Assembly (NCBI GenBank): GCA_900239685.1
Contig: OENT01000507.1
Location: 1 to 64,000, forward strand
DNA length: 64,000 nt
Direction of reading: 5' to 3'
Source of the DNA: Rotaria macrura
Lineage: Eukaryota > Rotifera > Eurotatoria > Philodinida > Philodinidae
In this document: piece by piece, positions 1-11,843 of the stretch
Layout of the letters: each line of letters starts with the position of its first letter
Numbering within the stretch: position 1 is the first letter of the stretch
The notes under the pieces: model-generated
Seen by the model: only the letters and a program-made list of their open reading frames with translations
What the model was told of the DNA's origin: nothing
The model's database searches: none
Made by a program: the position numbers and the translations under genes

Positions 1-1474
1 TTTCTTTTTTCATTTTTCGACGATCACCTTTTGCAACATGACCATATTGACGTTGATGGCCCGGTTCATGTGCATGATGAACAGGTTTCTCAACACCATA
101 ACGATCGATGGTTGTTAAAACAAGAACTTTGGGATCGTTCGATTTCTGTTGTTGCTGTTCACCTGCCGAATCATGTTGTGGATTTCCCCGGAGATTATCA
201 ATATTTTTAATTTCATTACGGAGTAGTTCGGTCATTTCCTAGAGGATTAATTTTGATGATTAATTTTTTTTATAACTAAAATTTTCAAATCAAGCCTTAC
301 GTCATCACCAGCGAGTTCCGCTCGAATAAGTTGTTTTCGTAATTCTAATAGGTTCTCTTCGGATATCAATTCATCTTCTTGGTCATCTTTCTTTGGCAGC
401 TCATCATTATCCATGATTTTTTCCTCGTCTTGCTCATCGGTACGCGCTTGTTTTCTAGACGTTGATTGATCGTCATTATCGGTGGCCTTTTTCTCTATAT
501 GGTCACCAGTACGCGCTTGTTTTTTTGATGTTGACTGGTCATCATCTTCGGTTGTTCTTTTCCATGATTTCTTTTCATGATGAGAATGTTGATGATGACT
601 ATGGTGTCGATGATGATGACGTTGATGACGATCATCTTTTTCGTTTGGATCGAGAAATTTTTTTTTCGATGGGGAACGATGATGAAAATCTTCTGCATCA
701 GTGATTAACGACATTAGTTTCTCCATCGACTGTAATATAAAGAGATTGTTAACTAAACAATAGGAGATAGAACTATATTTAGGAAACTTACACCATAACG
801 TGCCGAAACTATTTCATTTAAAGGGCGTTGTTCATCTTTGGCTTGTTGTTTACATCGTTCAAAAGCTCGTCGATGCCATTCTAGACCAGCATCACCAACT
901 TTCGTGATTCTCGAACCTTTACTTTCAATAGGCTTTTGACTTAGTGTTGGATTCAATTCACGTTCCCTTATAATTGCCTTTAAGAAAAAACAAACATAGA
1001 ACCTGAACGAATAAATTCATGAAACTAACTTCCATTTCGGCTGTGGTTTGAGCTTTTTTTATTGCTTGTTTATTTTCTCGTTGATAACTACCCATGGCAT
1101 CAAAATCAAATGGTTCAAGGGCAAATGTGATTGGTGCTTTTTTTTCAGTATTCTAAATATTTCCAAAGAAGGTGAAAATCAAATGGTTAGGTGTTTTTGT
1201 TTTCGTGTTGACTTACAACTTTTTCTAAATCAGCTTGCGTAGGCATTGTCGGTCCTTTCACTATAGTACCACCAGGTGCATCATTACTTTTGTCATCGCA
1301 AGCCATTTCTTGCCATTGTTCTTCGTTCTAGAAAAATTACAACCACATGATATTTTCCTTGTAAGAGCAGAATATTATTCATCATACTTGACTGGCATTT
1401 GATGATGATGAAGAATGATGGCGGCTGTGATGTTTTTTATGCTTGTGCTCACTTTTTTTCGAAGATTTACCCAT
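1..1474 (-). CDS. CWF19L2: CWF19-like protein 2 (spliceosome / lariat-associated factor), N-terminal part
   Basis: Six exons on the minus strand: 1474-1389 region (1388-1474), 1217-1327, 1030-1152, 792-977, 301-729 and 1-238, the last cut by the window edge. About 391 aa are visible. Introns are 55-65 nt with GT/AG ends, and exons 1-5 are each a whole number of codons. Matches to animal CWF19L2 in order: NEEQWQEM (residues 30-37), a FDFDAM block, ERELNP, VGDAGLEW followed by EIVSARYGSMEKL, then ENLLELRKQLIRAELAGDD, and finally VLTTIDRYG. A His/Asp/Ser-rich low-complexity stretch lies in exon 5. The family (yeast Drn1, S. pombe Cwf19) works with late spliceosomes and lariat debranching in the nucleus. 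The conserved C-terminal CwfJ domains would lie beyond position 1 and cannot be checked. Start chosen: the ATG at 1474 opens a Lys/His/Ser-rich N-terminus typical of the family. Confidence 0.9.
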
Positions 1475-1989
1475 ACTTGGTGATGTATCAATGATTCAAG
1501 TTGGCAGCTATGTAAAAGAAATCTATTTCTATAAGAAATGTTATTCATGTCAAACAGATCTGTTCTGTTTTTTCTATAATCGGTTACATGTAAGAAGAAA
1601 AACGAATAAAACGTCATCAAGAATCGTGTAGGTGTACGTGATGACAACATAGAAGAAACGGGCGAGAGAGTGGCGGATAAAATAAAAGAACGCTTCGTTA
1701 ATCAATGTTTAGAAAAAGAAAACTTTATGGCATGGCACAAGTCTCATTTGATCTTTGTAAAAGAAATGGTGTATCCTTAAATAGGTCAATAAACATTATC
1801 CAATGAGAAAGAGCACAGCAACAATGACATCTATTGATTGAGTGTTACTAATTCAATGCGCATACGATTGACTGACTTACAATATATTTTTCATAGTTAA
1901 TTATAGGCAAAACAGAAAAACAAAAATTCGACCTCGTATTAGTGTTCCACTAGAGAAAATTTTACTAATATTTTTCTATTGAACTTTTT

Positions 1990-2800
1990 GGGCGCAACGG
2001 AAAATTTTTCAATGCGTTGAAGCAGCGTTTCTAATGGAAATCTAAAAGTAAGTACAAATGGGTACTTTATGCTTATGAACAAAGTATCCAATAGATGCTA
2101 TCTATTGGTACTTTGTTTTAGGTAATCAAGTATCTCAAAGTACCATAGACTTAAACTAATAAAGAAAACAAAAAACAAGGTTATCTTTGAATCAGTCTTT
2201 TATTAGAAATTTATTCTTGTTCAAAAGAAAACGAATTAAAAAAATACGACATTGATAAATAAGAAAAATATGTACAGATATCTGAACATGTTTTAGTGAT
2301 ACTTCTGAATTAAGTACTTAACTGTGATATATATAAGACGAAAAAAAAGAATAATGTATATGTTTATGTTTATGTTACTCACTTCATTTTTTCTTGTATA
2401 GTATCGAATAAATAGATTTATGAATTTGAAGAAAATAAATCAAAAAAAGAAATAATTATGAAACCAAAACAAATGAATAAGATATGTTTTTGACAAATCC
2501 AAATCTGAATGGAGAATCGAAAATGAATTCGAGTTAAATGAAGAAAAATTCTCGGCTCCAGATACAATTAAAACATATCTAAACATAAATAAATAAATAA
2601 GAGGATCCTGAACAGTCAGATAATAATGGCGTGAGAAATCAAACAAAGAACATTTTTATTTTCCTAAGTACTCTGAGGGTACTTTGTTTTTTTTTTCAAA
2701 GTGCAAAACATGGTACTTTTCCAAAATCGACGGTGACCTTGGTACTTTGCTTCTGCTTGGGGTACTTGATGTTAGAAACACTGCGTCGAAGACAGGTTGC
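1990..2800. repeat. Cluster of GTACTTTG-type motifs in inverted arrangement
   Basis: Two clusters of GGTACTTT/AAAGTACC words (about 2050-2150 and 2660-2770) face each other across 500 bp of plain AT-rich DNA. The flanks carry GCAGCGTTTCTAA at about 2022 and the near-complement TTAGAAACACTGCG at about 2774. The left cluster contains a hairpin (ACAAAGTA...TACTTTGT, about 2078-2117). This suggests an old non-autonomous inverted-repeat element, but the ends and any target duplication are not clear. Confidence 0.35.
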
Positions 2801-4761
2801 AATTACAAAGTTATATTATATACGCCGGGGGATTTCGTGTGGAATGATTTTTAAGATGTATACTATTCGTAATTATTATTTACATTTCACAAGATGAAAT
2901 CGTCTAGGTGAACATATCAAAGTATCTCAAACTATGGAGTTCGATAACTGTTCAGCAGATGCGTCATTCATGAACACGATGATGGAGGTGTCATAAGTAT
3001 GGGTGAAACTAAAAGAATCAGGATAGCAATTAATAGAACTTAGATCACAATTTTTGATAGCAATTCATATGATGTATCAAAGGTTTCTTCAAAATATTTT
3101 CGCATCTGCCTCACCGAGAACAATTATAATGTACATGGAAATGACTAATCTATAAGGGCACTATACAGTCCTAGCACTAATCGTAGTGATAAAACTAATC
3201 CCTACATACGTAAAAATTTCAGCTATATAGTTTATAGTAGTGATGAAGATTGGAGAATTTAAACGAGAAGTGAATAAGATCACTCGAATTCTATAATTTA
3301 TTATGACTGTTTATAATAAACCTTGCACATTAGAAATCATTATCAGACAATCGAATTCTATTTTGATCAATAAGTTATACATAAACGTCTTCGTTATGAT
3401 CAATCTAAGAATATTAGGAAATTTTTATTTCTTCAAATGAATCAACCCGATCCAAATGATTTGTTCTATATTAGCATATGCCGTTCATCCAACATAGAAA
3501 ACACTACGAATGCTCTATATTATCATATTGGAATCAAACTAAAAACGACATATGCCTTGAAACATGCCAATATATCGAGATAAATTCATATGATGACACG
3601 AGCTATATTGATTGGAATGTGTCCGAGTGAATAGGTATTGTGACATTCTATCAGCAAAACCGAATGCCAAATAATAAATATAAACATATATATATATATA
3701 TATATACTGTGGGCGAGCTTATAAGTAGGTATGTAGTTATACCTATGAGAATGTTTCAAAGAAATAGAAGGCAATATTATAGTACTCTTTTAACATTTGA
3801 AAAACAAATCGGCATTCATTACGTTTCGGCTTAAAAATAACTTAGTTAATGTATGTATATCTCTTACATCGTGGTGATACAAGAAAAACTATGCATTGAA
3901 ACAAAGTAAGCGTCATCGTTTTTTTCTGATCCTTCATTATTATTCAACTTGTCATCTTACAAGTACCTTACAATATAATCAAAGACGTACTTCTCTTAGT
4001 TTTCTTCAGAATAATCTTTCCAAATAAATAACATTGACTTTTCTTTTAGTGAATATCAACTGTTTTTCGACACACAATTATCACATAAGAAAAATTTAGA
4101 TACGGTGTCAAAAACTCGAAACGTCTTTTTCGTTATAACTTTAAATTCAATCTTAGGTTATCTATGTATATTATACAATTTGATACTCGGTTGAAACTAC
4201 ATCGGATTTCTCTGTTCAATCAGAATGTCTGAGTATCGTTTCCAATTTTCCATACTGTTTGATGTCCATCAATTGAAGAATTTTATTTTTCACAAACACT
4301 AAATTCATTCATGAGACGATACAATGTTGAGTACAAATGTTTCAACAGAATACTCTTTTCAAAGCGATCCTGTTTCGCTTTTGAATTAATCTCGATTATG
4401 TCTAAGATGTGCTCATTAGAAGATATATGACTCATATAATGATGCTGATAGATTTTGATACAATTGGGTCGTTCGAGTCTCTTGGTTTTACTGTTATACA
4501 AATACGTGTCGGAAGAATGCTAATAATTCTAGGTAGAAAACACAGTCGTATGTTCTAGGATAGTTCTTGATTAGGACGGAGAGATAAGTTTTTCTGATGA
4601 TGTTACAAACTATCGACAACATCAAAAAAATGATCAATCAACAAGACTTATAAAAAATACTTAGAATTCTTACGAATTGAATATATTGTTTTCATTTTAT
4701 TAAATTATAATGAATAGTTGATTGATTTCATGAACTATGTAGTTTTATTGATCTACTCGTA

Positions 4762-5127
4762 CCCAGTGAAAAATTTTTGCTGATTTTAATCGAATTATTC
4801 TGCAACAAAATCAAAATTGAAATCGATTGATAATTTTGATTATGGAGGATCACGACTTAACCATGACTTCATATTTCTACTTATCCAGTGTTCAATTTTC
4901 GGATTAAAATTGATTATTTTGCAACAAAATCGAAATTATCGATCGATTTTAAATCTTGATTTTCCTGCATAATAATCAATTTTAATCCGAAAATTTTATA
5001 CTGAATAGGTAACAATATGAAGTAATGGTTCAGTCGTGATCCTCGATAATCAAAATTATCAATCGATTTCAATTTTGATTTTGTTGCAGAATAATTCGAT
5101 TAAAATCAGCGAAAATTTTTTACTGGG
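4762..5127. mobile_element. Foldback MITE-like element, ends CCCAGT...ACTGGG
   Basis: The 366-bp stretch folds on itself. The left end begins CCCAGTGAAAAATTTTT and the right end is its near-perfect complement. The arms match inwards through an ACAAAATCAAAATTGAAATC block and a GAGGATCACGACT block, leaving a short centre. A second inner inverted pair (TTTTCGGATTAAAATTGATT and its complement) lies near 4910 and 4980. No coding capacity. The flanks share only GTA on both sides, so a 3-bp target duplication is possible but unproven. Superfamily not assigned. Confidence 0.75.
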
Positions 5128-5698
5128 GTAATGCTTCCATTTTTGTATACATCATAACTTCACTAGAACCTTTCTGCAGTACAGAGATTGCTGATATTCT
5201 TTACGTACTTCATTATTTTGACCGGCAAGTTTGTGCAAGATGGTCTCATCTTGAAGGCAATACTTAAGCAGTATCACAACGTTAAAGAGTAGAATTTCTT
5301 TCTACATCTATTAACATTTTTGTTCCCTTGTCAATAAAAATTATCGAAAACGAAATATTTTTTTGAAAGCATGACAACATAAATAGATAAACGAAGACCT
5401 CGTCTAAATCGCAAGATAACATCAGTCAGATTCTATTGGATTGGCTCAGTTATCGCACGTAGTATACAGAAGTTCGTGATTCGTATAACTAATTTTAGCT
5501 TCATTCTAGACGAGATTTTCGTATATTTTCCTTTCGTGCTACATTCAAAATCATTCGATTCGTATTGAAAAAACAACTCGTGATTTAGATAAAACACGAA
5601 GAAGGTTTATCTGATTCACCGAAAACCTATCTTTCGCTATGTCTTTTATCTGTGTACAATACTTTGGGTCACTTTCGTTTTGTAATCACAGATCTCTT

Positions 5699-6067
5699 GT
5701 AACCCCCCCCCCCTTTAATCGAAAACCCTCCTGAAGAAAAAGTCTGTCCGACGTAATAGAAGACCCCTCTTTAATTAATTAATTTTTTGCTAATTAGGAA
5801 CTTTCATTAGTCTTCTTCCATCAAAATATGCCTGATTCTTAGGGTTTTCAGTTGGAAATATTAAGAGAATGTGTTCATAATTATAATGACACCCTTAAAG
5901 CCCTGATTAGCGTAATGGAAATCCTGAAAATCGCCTTAGTTTTCTGGAAAACCTTTTTAATCACATATTGGGAAAAAATTAGGATCTTAATAGAAGACCC
6001 GCCTGGAAAATTTTTACGCTCGAACATAATAGAAGACCCAGGGTCTTTTATTGTAGGGGGAGTTTAC
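5699..6067. mobile_element. Short element with C-rich inverted ends and internal AATAGAAGACCC copies
   Basis: The left end GTAACCCCC...TTTAATCGAAAACCC is matched in inverted form by the right end GGGTCTTTTATTGTAGGGGG...GTTTAC. An 11-C homopolymer sits at 5703-5713. The word AATAGAAGACCC occurs three times in direct orientation at 5755, 5989 and 6028. No significant open frame. A non-autonomous DNA element or a satellite-like relic is likely; family unknown. Confidence 0.5.
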
Positions 6068-7402
6068 ATCATACTGTAGTGTTTGTACAGCCTTCGATCA
6101 ACGATTTCTAAGTAGATTTAACAATTTAACTAAAGACTTTATTTCTGGCTCTATGATGCGCTGCACGATCGTTTATTTATGTTCATCTACTTATGCATGT
6201 ATTTTTTTAAATATCTCACTCTTCAGACTGATATTTGAAATAAAATAATGCCAATCAAGGCTAGTTTTAGTTGAGATCAATTCGATTCACTATTTTTTGT
6301 ATCATTTTTGAACTGCACATTATTAAAAACCAGTACTTGTTTTATGCGCAGATAAATCAAATGAATAAAGCACCTTGATTTAATAAAATTTTGGAAGATA
6401 TTCAATTGTAATTGATTATTTGGATTCTATGTCTATTTTTTGTGTGAGACTAATACATCAGAATGGATTCTTGAAAAGAATATGCTGATCAAGTCCGTTT
6501 CTTAAATTTGTCTTTTCTTTTTCAAAATTTGACTCTGTTTATTCATTTAACTAGATCAATACTACTAATTTGAATTATTGCCTGTCTATTTGATGTTTGA
6601 TTTTGCTTTATTTTTACAACGACATGATTTATTAAAAGTTACAAGAAAGGTTGAAGATATTCGTAGTAACAGCTATGTTTGAGGCGCTCTGTAAAGCGCT
6701 GCGATTGAAATTTGACGAGCCAAATATAGAATTTTATTAGAATGAATATTATTAAAATATTTAAAAGTTCAAATAGTGCTAAGTCGACATTTTAAGTTAT
6801 ATTTCGTCACAATAAGTCAGATTTTAAAAATGAATTCACAAATGAAACAACGGAGTTTTAAATGACAGGAACTTTTATGTGTACATGTAACCACTAGGTT
6901 AGACTGGATATGATTCAAATTAATTAAATGCGATCGAATGGGAATGATTCAATCCTTATGTGACGGATTTATCCATCATACATACATCACTGTGAATAGT
7001 CAATCTCTTTATCATTATTCTCTTCTTTTCGTTGTTCTCTTTCTCTCTCTCTCTTGTGCGCACATATAAATACTCTTGTTCATATGTTGTTCACTAGTCA
7101 TTCTTGACTCATACTTTCCCTCCCTTCCTCCTCACTCATCTATATGTTATTGCTCTTTCGTGAATGTTTGGAAGAATAAACTACAGATAACGAAAACCGT
7201 TACACCTTAGTATACGATCATCGAAATCCACTCTCTGCGTCTGAGATGTGTGTGATGCACCTATTCAGAAGCAATAGTTGAAGACGAGCGGGGATGCTGA
7301 AATCATTTCTTTTTGTGTCGACGACTGAACATTAGAAGAAGAAAACAAATAACGTTTTATGGACATGTCTATAATTATTCGCCTGTTACCAATTATATGT
7401 GT

Positions 7403-8242
7403 CTATTTATTCAATGTTACATTCAAAGCGGACTCTCTCTGCTTCTCCTTGCTGCGTCGTTCAATTCTGGCTGATGCATTCTTGGATTTTTCTTCTTGAA
7501 CGGCTTGTGTTGCCAAAGCGAGACCGATCGGAGGCATATTAACATAGATGGCTTCGTATTCTCCATCTCTCACTTTAAATGTTTCATGCCAAACTCCGTT
7601 TACGCCATCATACAAATCCTTCTTCAAATACCCTAACATAGTCTTGATATGAATACCCATAGCCGTATGTGTCCATCTCTCGAGTGACTCGTAATCACGC
7701 CAGTATTGTACAACCAAAGTGGTACTTTTTCGATAATTGGCTCCGACATAAATGTCACCACCCAGGTATCCCAGTGCTGGATCCGATTCTAGTTCTGCCA
7801 GCATGGCACGGAACGCGTTTCCTGCTTCCATAAAAGACTTCGTGAAAGGATTTGCTCCATTGGGTCGGAGGCCGATCAGACAAATGACAAAATCTCCATC
7901 ACAGCGTGCAGTGAACGATGTGCGAATGATGTCTGTCGAATATGGAGTTGGTAGAAAGTTGAAATATCGAAATATCTGTTTCATGAGAGGATAAATGACA
8001 AAGACGATCGATAGAATACCAACAAGAATTGTTGGTATAAACAATGACAACAAGAGACCAACACCAATAAGATGATACGGAGTAAAGAAAGACAAAAGTA
8101 GTACGTATTTATTCGCACCGTAGCTGAGTTTCTTAAGATGATTTGGAATCGGAATGAATTTGCTCCAGTTAGTTTCGACATTAAGATCTTTTTGTGCTGT
8201 ATTGACACTCTCAAAAATAGAGGATGATGCCATTCGAATCAA
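7403..8242 (-). CDS. Monooxygenase of the af470-like / DUF4188 family, membrane-anchored, intronless
   Basis: A single 279-aa open frame. Residues 45-95 are strongly hydrophobic and make two likely transmembrane helices. Residues 105-245 carry the DUF4188 (af470-like monooxygenase) pattern: RTSFTARCDGDFVICLIGLR, then VQYWRDYESLERW (178-190), GVWHETF (216-222) and IYVNMPPIGL (232-241). Related domains are small antibiotic-biosynthesis-type monooxygenases of bacteria and fungi; one acts in fumagillin synthesis. The substrate here cannot be told. A charged tail follows from residue 250. The start may be Met1 (8242) or Met4 (8233). The last two sense codons plus the stop read AAT AAA TAG, so a poly(A) signal (7406-7411) overlaps the coding end. 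Lack of introns, unlike the neighbouring animal genes, suggests horizontal origin (inference). Confidence 0.92.
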   Translation of the reverse strand: MIRMASSSIFESVNTAQKDLNVETNWSKFIPIPNHLKKLSYGANKYVLLLSFFTPYHLIGVGLLLSLFIPTILVGILSIVFVIYPLMKQIFRYFNFLPTPYSTDIIRTSFTARCDGDFVICLIGLRPNGANPFTKSFMEAGNAFRAMLAELESDPALGYLGGDIYVGANYRKSTTLVVQYWRDYESLERWTHTAMGIHIKTMLGYLKKDLYDGVNGVWHETFKVRDGEYEAIYVNMPPIGLALATQAVQEEKSKNASARIERRSKEKQRESALNVTLNK

Positions 8243-8330
8243 TAGATTTCGTTACAACACGTGCTCCGTCTATAACGTTTTCGATTTTTCTTCTCAAAAT
8301 CCAAGTGTTGGGTTTTTTCTTTTACACCAA

Positions 8331-8474
8331 GCAACGTTTTGATAGGGTAAGACTCATGCAAGCAGCGTTGTCAAAGAGCGTCGTTTTTTTCTTTCTCGTC
8401 AGGCGACGTTTTGATAGGGTAAGACTCGTGCAAGCAGCGTTGTCAAAGAGCATCGTTTTCTTTCATTCCTACCA
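8331..8474. repeat. 72-bp tandem duplication upstream of the monooxygenase gene
   Basis: Two head-to-tail copies of a 72-bp unit (8331-8402 and 8403-8474) share GACGTTTTGATAGGGTAAG-type starts, GCAAGCAGCGTTGTCAAAGA, and a T-rich end. They differ at only a handful of bases, so the duplication is recent. It lies about 90 bp before the minus-strand start codon, in promoter or 5' UTR position. It also creates the open frame at 8224-8559, which I regard as non-coding. Confidence 0.85.
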
Positions 8475-11058
8475 CATATTACTGAAGGTAACCTTTATTC
8501 AGTCAAAGCTACCAAAACTCAAGGCAACCGTGAAAATGGCTAATAAATCCTTCAAATAAAAGAAAAACTTTATCTAGAAAAGTATGCTCATTTTGCTTCT
8601 GCGGATCATACAGAAGAGATTATTTGAACAGTAACTATTTGTCGAAACAGATAGTCGACTAGCAACTATTCCATCATAATGCATAGAAAAAGATTTCTAT
8701 TTAAGAAATTTTTATCTTGAAGTGCAACAATGAGAAAAAATAAGTTCAAGCAAAATGATTATCAGACAGTATATATGCTATATGCTTGATTGGCAGAAAA
8801 GATCGAACAACGTTGGAACGCTTCTCTGCACAAAAAAATTGAAAAAAAGTTTGCCATCCAGTATGAATTAGGGAACTTTGCTTTACTGTAGTTCTTCTTG
8901 ATACAATCACGTTTCGAACGAATGATTTGCATTTTGAGATCAAGCACTGATAATAATCTGAATGTAAAACAACGGGTACATGACTAACAAGAAAGATTCA
9001 GCATACATTTTTTCTTTTAATTATGAATTCGACTCCAGTCTTCATAGAACAAAATTATTGCCTTTTCCAATAGACTCCCATGTTTCGAGTTAAATTATTT
9101 CAATAAAACTGTTTATCAAAAGTCCATTCAAGTTAGCGCTATTCTATATAATTCTCAAGATTCGGTGATAATCTTTCTTATTAATTGAATAATATTAAAA
9201 TTCTATGATTGAATTTTCAGTCTGTGAATGAAACTTATTTCAATGTGTCTACCAAACTCACTGAACTTGACATGCATTCTACAAGATTGATTCTCATGTT
9301 TGTTGTTCTCGTCCTCCGTAAAAGAATCATTTCGATGAGAAATGTATGCATAGCCATCTAGAAAATTCGAACAACTATCGAGTATTTCACCTTCTATTAT
9401 CAATTTTTAAAGTGTATCCATTTCTATCTGTGCTGAACACCTCAATAACCATGTCATGCACAACGGACATGTTTCAATTTTATTGGCCATCTTGAAATGA
9501 TTGAATTCATGCAAAATTCGTAAGACTACAACATTCGAGATGACAAACAAAAATGTCTTGAAACATTATGAGCTCATGAAAATTAGTTTAAGAATAGAAT
9601 GCATACTCTCATTGAATCATAAAACGCATTCCAACTAATACTTAGTACAGTCCCTCAATTATACCATAGAAAATTACTCTATTTGATGAAAATGTATTCG
9701 TTATTTGTTTTTCTTTGTACGATAGTCATTTTTAACAAGCAAGAGATGAGGTTGCCGCATCCGTGCTTTTGATAGCTAAAACTGCATAATTACAGTTGAA
9801 TGTTTAATGTTAAATAATCTAAACATATATTAAAGAAATTTTCTAAACCAACAAAAAGTGCAATAGATGGTCAAATCAATTATCAGATAGCGTGGATACC
9901 ATATGCTTCTTGATCCACTAAAAACTTAACAAAACAGAAGCTAGTTTACTCGTTAAATGAGGGATACTTAATTATTCTTATTGATATAAAGGATAGAAGG
10001 ATTAATCGAAGACGAAAACAACACGGTTACCCATCATCATGTTGTTGTTGTTGTTGTTCAGTTGATTCGATCTTAATGGTTCAATGATGAAGGGACAAAT
10101 CCATGGAATCTAAATTCAACCAAATCAATAAAAAAATCTATTAATAATTGCTAAGACGTCATTCAAACTGATGTTACCAATTGAAACGACTGAAAGAATA
10201 TTTCAACAACGGCTACTCTGTGATAGCAATGTGCTAATTAGTTATATCTGATTTACGATGATATTAGTTTTAAAATGATATTGATTCTATTGAAGTTCAG
10301 ATTACTAAAGATATACGACTTTGTTTGGACACTCTCAAAGTAGTGAGAAAGTCCTCGGTTTATGAAAGTTCGAGTTAAGCAGAAATACTGACTGTATTAT
10401 GCCAACTAATATTGTTCTATTTTTACATGAAAATATGCGAAAGAACCATGACTTCTATAATTCAAACCAGTTTGCATGAAAATACTCATGGATCTGTTCA
10501 AAGATTTTAATTTCACTGTACAATACTTATCAATTGTTTATTTCACAAAACGATTGATAAAAACTTGAGTAAATCGAATCCCAATACGAAAAACTATTCC
10601 ATAGCCGAAGAAGGTTAGTCAAAGTTAATGAAGAGAACTAACTAATAATGGCGATACAAAGTACAAAGCTGAATGTGACACATGTTTACCAACGTCCCAT
10701 ATCTATGACTGATGTAAATTGTCATTATCTTGCCAGTATCGACAAAAATGGCACTCAAATCACGAATAAACTGGTTACGACATCGATGTTATTTATTGTT
10801 CTTGGATTTCAAGATTGGCGCGCACTTTGTCCCGTGCAGATTAGAATATTCGTTTGGCCTGTATTAGTATCATCAATATTGACTGCTCTCATCTTACTGC
10901 ATTGCCTTGTTTTTCCTTCACACGGTACATTTATCTTATGCGTTTGTGCACTGTACTCGGTTACATAACAGTGACATGCCCGTAACACTACACGTATACA
11001 CATGTATATATACCACAGTATGGAACCATGAAAGTTCGCTATTTCATACAATCCTATC
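8475..11058. other. Intergenic stretch, no gene seen
   Basis: AT-rich, with only short unrelated open frames. A GTT/CAT triplet run lies at about 10035-10059. The 106-codon frame at 10648-10968 ends just before the lipocalin gene and shows hydrophobic patches, but it has no recognisable family and no splice partner. The lipocalin promoter must lie at the right end. Confidence 0.55.
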
Positions 11059-11785
11059 ATGCTTTCATTGACAATCATCTCCATCGTTCTCTTCTCGCTT
11101 AGTGGAGTTTTAAATGCCGCCAAATGTCCAAGTATAACAACAAAGATGGACTTCGATGCTTCTAAAGTAAGCTACTTCTATATGAGTTAGAGCGAATAAA
11201 TTATAGATATATTTCATGTGACATCTTTCAGTATGTTGGCCTATGGTATGAAGCTTACCGAGCCAATGTTATCTTCGAAATCGGCTCTAAATGTGTCAAT
11301 GCTACGTACACAGCGAAGCCTGATGGATCTGTTGGTGTCTGGAATCAAGCTATCAATTTCTTTGGTTCCTACACTAGTATTAAAGGTTCGGCTGCAGTCA
11401 AAAATGCAAATGAACCTGGAGCGCTCGAAGTAGTGTTCGACAATCCAAGTAAGACGATCGTCGTACTATTTTAAATGGCAATTTTATTATTTGATTCTCT
11501 CATTAGATCAAAAAGGCGACTATAATGTCATAGCTACAGATTACGACAATTATTCACTCGTCTATTCCTGCAGAAACATTCCTATCATTGGAAAGTGGGA
11601 ATTCATCTGGTTTCTTTCGTAAGAATTGAAAATTTTTCAATATTTGACTTAAGTCGAATCCAATATACGATCATTTTAGACGAACAAAAACTTTAGCACC
11701 ATCGGTTGTGGAAGATTTGAAAGGTCTCTTATCAAAAATGGGTGCCAGCACAAGTAACTTGAAGGCAACATCTCAAAACTGTTAA
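11059..11785 (+). CDS. Secreted lipocalin, apolipoprotein D-like
   Basis: Four exons (11059-11166, 11232-11448, 11507-11618, 11680-11785) give 180 aa; introns are 58-65 nt with GT/AG ends and the phases close. Residues 1-20 form a signal peptide (hydrophobic LTIISIVLFSLSGVL). Mature lipocalin marks: GLWYEAYR at 39-46 (the G-x-W motif), then KC with a Y three to six residues on, and the second conserved region TDYDNYSLVYSC at 119-130. Four cysteines (23, 57, 130, 180) fit two ApoD-like disulfides, and N59-A-T is a glycosylation sequon. The family binds small hydrophobic ligands in an extracellular beta-barrel and often protects against oxidative stress. The ligand is unknown. The first ATG that gives a signal peptide was taken as start. 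Confidence 0.93.
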
Positions 11786-11837
11786 TTTATATTAACTAGA
11801 CTGTTCTTTAGTTTGTGTTTAAAATCTATGAATAAGA

Positions 11838-11843
11838 AATAAA
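11838..11843 (+). terminator. Poly(A) signal of the lipocalin gene
   Basis: AATAAA about 53 nt after the lipocalin stop codon, in the expected place and strand. Confidence 0.6.

Larger units (their letters stand above)
1475..7402. other. Intergenic stretch without recognisable genes
   Basis: All open frames here are below about 90 codons and show no family resemblance or plausible exon chain. The stretch is AT-rich and holds a (TA)n run near 3685-3706 and three repeat elements listed separately (about 1990-2800, 4762-5127, 5699-6067). A promoter for the CWF19L2-like gene should lie just right of 1474, but I see no clear TATA signal. Confidence 0.6.

Noticed and set aside
8154-8559. Plus-strand frames overlapping the monooxygenase start and the tandem repeat
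   Set aside because: Antisense shadow and tandem-repeat artefact; no family match.
10648-10968. 106-codon frame ahead of the lipocalin gene
   Set aside because: No recognisable domain, no splice link to the lipocalin, and the lipocalin has its own signal peptide start.
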